DNA from: Porphyromonadaceae bacterium UBA7087
GTDB lineage: Bacteria; Bacteroidota; Bacteroidia; Bacteroidales; Muribaculaceae
Assembly (NCBI GenBank): GCA_002493515.1
Contig: DKYZ01000035.1
Location: 1-5,568, forward strand
Direction of reading: 5' to 3'
DNA length: 5,568 nucleotides
Shown: positions 4,599 to 5,568 of the stretch, in pieces
Layout: every line of letters begins with the position of its first letter
Numbering within the stretch: position 1 is the stretch's first letter
Notes under the pieces: model-generated
Told to the model about the DNA's origin: nothing
Seen by the model: the letters and a program-made list of their open reading frames with translations, nothing else
Database searches by the model: none
Program-made: the position numbers and the translations under genes

Positions 4599-5568
4599 TT
4601 ACTCTGCCTTACCCTCTGAGCCGAGCACGTTGATGATCTTGTGCTTGTAGAGTCTCTCCATCTCGTCGCGGGCCGGACCCAGGTATTTGCGGGGGTCGAA
4701 CTCAGCCGGCTTGTCGTGGAATATCTTGCGCACGGCGGCGGTCATTGCCAGGCGGCTGTCGGAGTCGATGTTGATCTTGCAGACATCCATCTTCGCGGCC
4801 TTGCGGAGTTCCTCCTCGGGAATGCCGATGGCGTCGGGAAGCTTGCCGCCGTATTCGTTGATGGTGTCGACATACTCCTGGGGCACGGATGATGAGCCGT
4901 GGAGCACGATGGGGAAGTCGGGAAGTTTCTTCTCGACAGCCTCAAGCACATTGAAAGCGAGCGGCGGGGGAACGAGACGGCCGGTCTTGGGGTCGCGTGT
5001 ACACTGCTCGGGAGTGAACTTGTATGCGCCGTGGGATGTGCCGATGGAGATGGCGAGGCTGTCGCAGCCGGTGCGGTTGACGAAGTCGATCACCTCCTCG
5101 GGGTCGGTGTAGGTGTGATGGTCGGAGCTTACCTCGTCCTCAACGCCGGCGAGAACGCCGAGCTCACCCTCTACAGTCACGTCATACTTGTGGGCATAGT
5201 CCACAACCTTCTTTGTCAGAGCCACGTTCTCCTCGTAGGGCAGGTGGCTGCCGTCGATCATTACGGAAGAGAAACCGTTGTCGATGCAGTCTTTGCAAAG
5301 TTCGAAGCTGTCGCCATGGTCGAGGTGAAGAACAATCTGGGGGTGTTCCCAGCCAAGTTCTTTGGCATACTGCACAGCACCTTGGGCCATATAACGGAGC
5401 AAAGTGGCATTGGCATAGTTGCGCGCACCCTTTGAAACCTGAAGAATCACAGGAGATTTCTCCTCAGCGGCAGCCTTGATAATCGCCTGCAACTGCTCCA
5501 TATTGTTGAAATTGAAAGCCGGGATGGCATAACCACCCTTGATAGCCTTGGCAAACATCTCGCGGGTG
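4599..5568 (-). CDS. fba: Class II fructose-1,6-bisphosphate aldolase, 5' end cut off by the window
   Basis: A zinc-dependent glycolytic and gluconeogenic enzyme splitting fructose-1,6-bisphosphate into dihydroxyacetone phosphate and glyceraldehyde-3-phosphate in the cytoplasm. Numbering from the first visible Met (base 5558), the key segments are YAIPAFNFNNMEQ (10-22), VLHLDHGDS (76-84, catalytic Asp80 and zinc ligand His81), EGELG (130-134), GTSHGAYKF (173-181, zinc ligand His176), VLHGSSSVP (218-226, zinc ligand His220) and the phosphate-binding KINIDSD (261-267). The reading frame stays open upstream of that Met through Thr-Arg-Glu to the window edge. This matches the NTREMFAKAIKGG context I recall from Bacteroides aldolases, so Met 5558 is internal and roughly 10-15 residues are missing. 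The gene converges on the phosphatase gene and has no functional link to it. Confidence 0.96.
   Translation of the reverse strand, partial: TREMFAKAIKGGYAIPAFNFNNMEQLQAIIKAAAEEKSPVILQVSKGARNYANATLLRYMAQGAVQYAKELGWEHPQIVLHLDHGDSFELCKDCIDNGFSSVMIDGSHLPYEENVALTKKVVDYAHKYDVTVEGELGVLAGVEDEVSSDHHTYTDPEEVIDFVNRTGCDSLAISIGTSHGAYKFTPEQCTRDPKTGRLVPPPLAFNVLEAVEKKLPDFPIVLHGSSSVPQEYVDTINEYGGKLPDAIGIPEEELRKAAKMDVCKINIDSDSRLAMTAAVRKIFHDKPAEFDPRKYLGPARDEMERLYKHKIINVLGSEGKAE

Noticed and set aside
4899..5435. Long plus-strand open frame opposite the aldolase gene
   Set aside because: It is antisense to a highly conserved aldolase and is explained by codon bias of the real gene.
1..5568. CRISPR arrays, tRNA or rRNA genes, insertion sequences
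   Set aside because: I saw no regularly spaced repeats, no cloverleaf-like or rRNA-like stretches and no transposase or terminal inverted repeats on reading both strands.

Overview
The window looks like a piece of chromosome from a Bacteroidota member, most likely order Bacteroidales. Three perfect copies of the Bacteroides-type -7 promoter element TAnnTTTG sit upstream of genes. The encoded proteins (a SusC/Oar-like outer membrane barrel tail, a Bacteroidales-style lipoate ligase, a Wza-type lipoprotein next to a PHP phosphatase, and a class II aldolase) also fit that group. Family-level placement, for example Muribaculaceae, is only a guess.

Layout: positions 3-191 hold the 3' end of a gene for an outer membrane beta-barrel protein. 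A nitroreductase-family flavoprotein follows (260-826) and is closed by an intrinsic terminator (863-894). Next comes an AT-richer cassette, a higB-higA type II toxin-antitoxin pair (981-1652), with a well-formed Bacteroides promoter whose -7 box lies inside an inverted repeat. A lipoate-protein ligase (1696-2718) starts 43 bases after higA. Its probable promoter lies in the last codons of higA and just past the higA stop. After a 175-base gap with one promoter-like element comes a two-gene unit: a Wza-like polysaccharide export lipoprotein (2894-3742) and a CpsB/YwqE-like PHP-family protein-tyrosine phosphatase (3772-4503). A perfect 15-bp hairpin with T-runs on both strands (4540-4572) separates this unit from a convergent class II fructose-bisphosphate aldolase gene (4599-5568, minus strand) whose 5' end lies off the window.

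How the genes relate: the genes are mostly independent neighbours. The two functional pairs are HigB/HigA, where the toxin is an mRNA-cleaving RelE-fold protein and the antitoxin an HTH repressor, and the export lipoprotein plus tyrosine phosphatase, which belong to capsule or exopolysaccharide secretion. The BY-kinase/Wzc chain-length regulator that normally accompanies the second pair is not in the window. Every family here is known and I see no clear evidence of an undescribed system. The points most worth a second look are the promoter arrangement at the higA/lplA junction, the operator-like repeat on the higBA promoter, and the kinase-less export/phosphatase pair.
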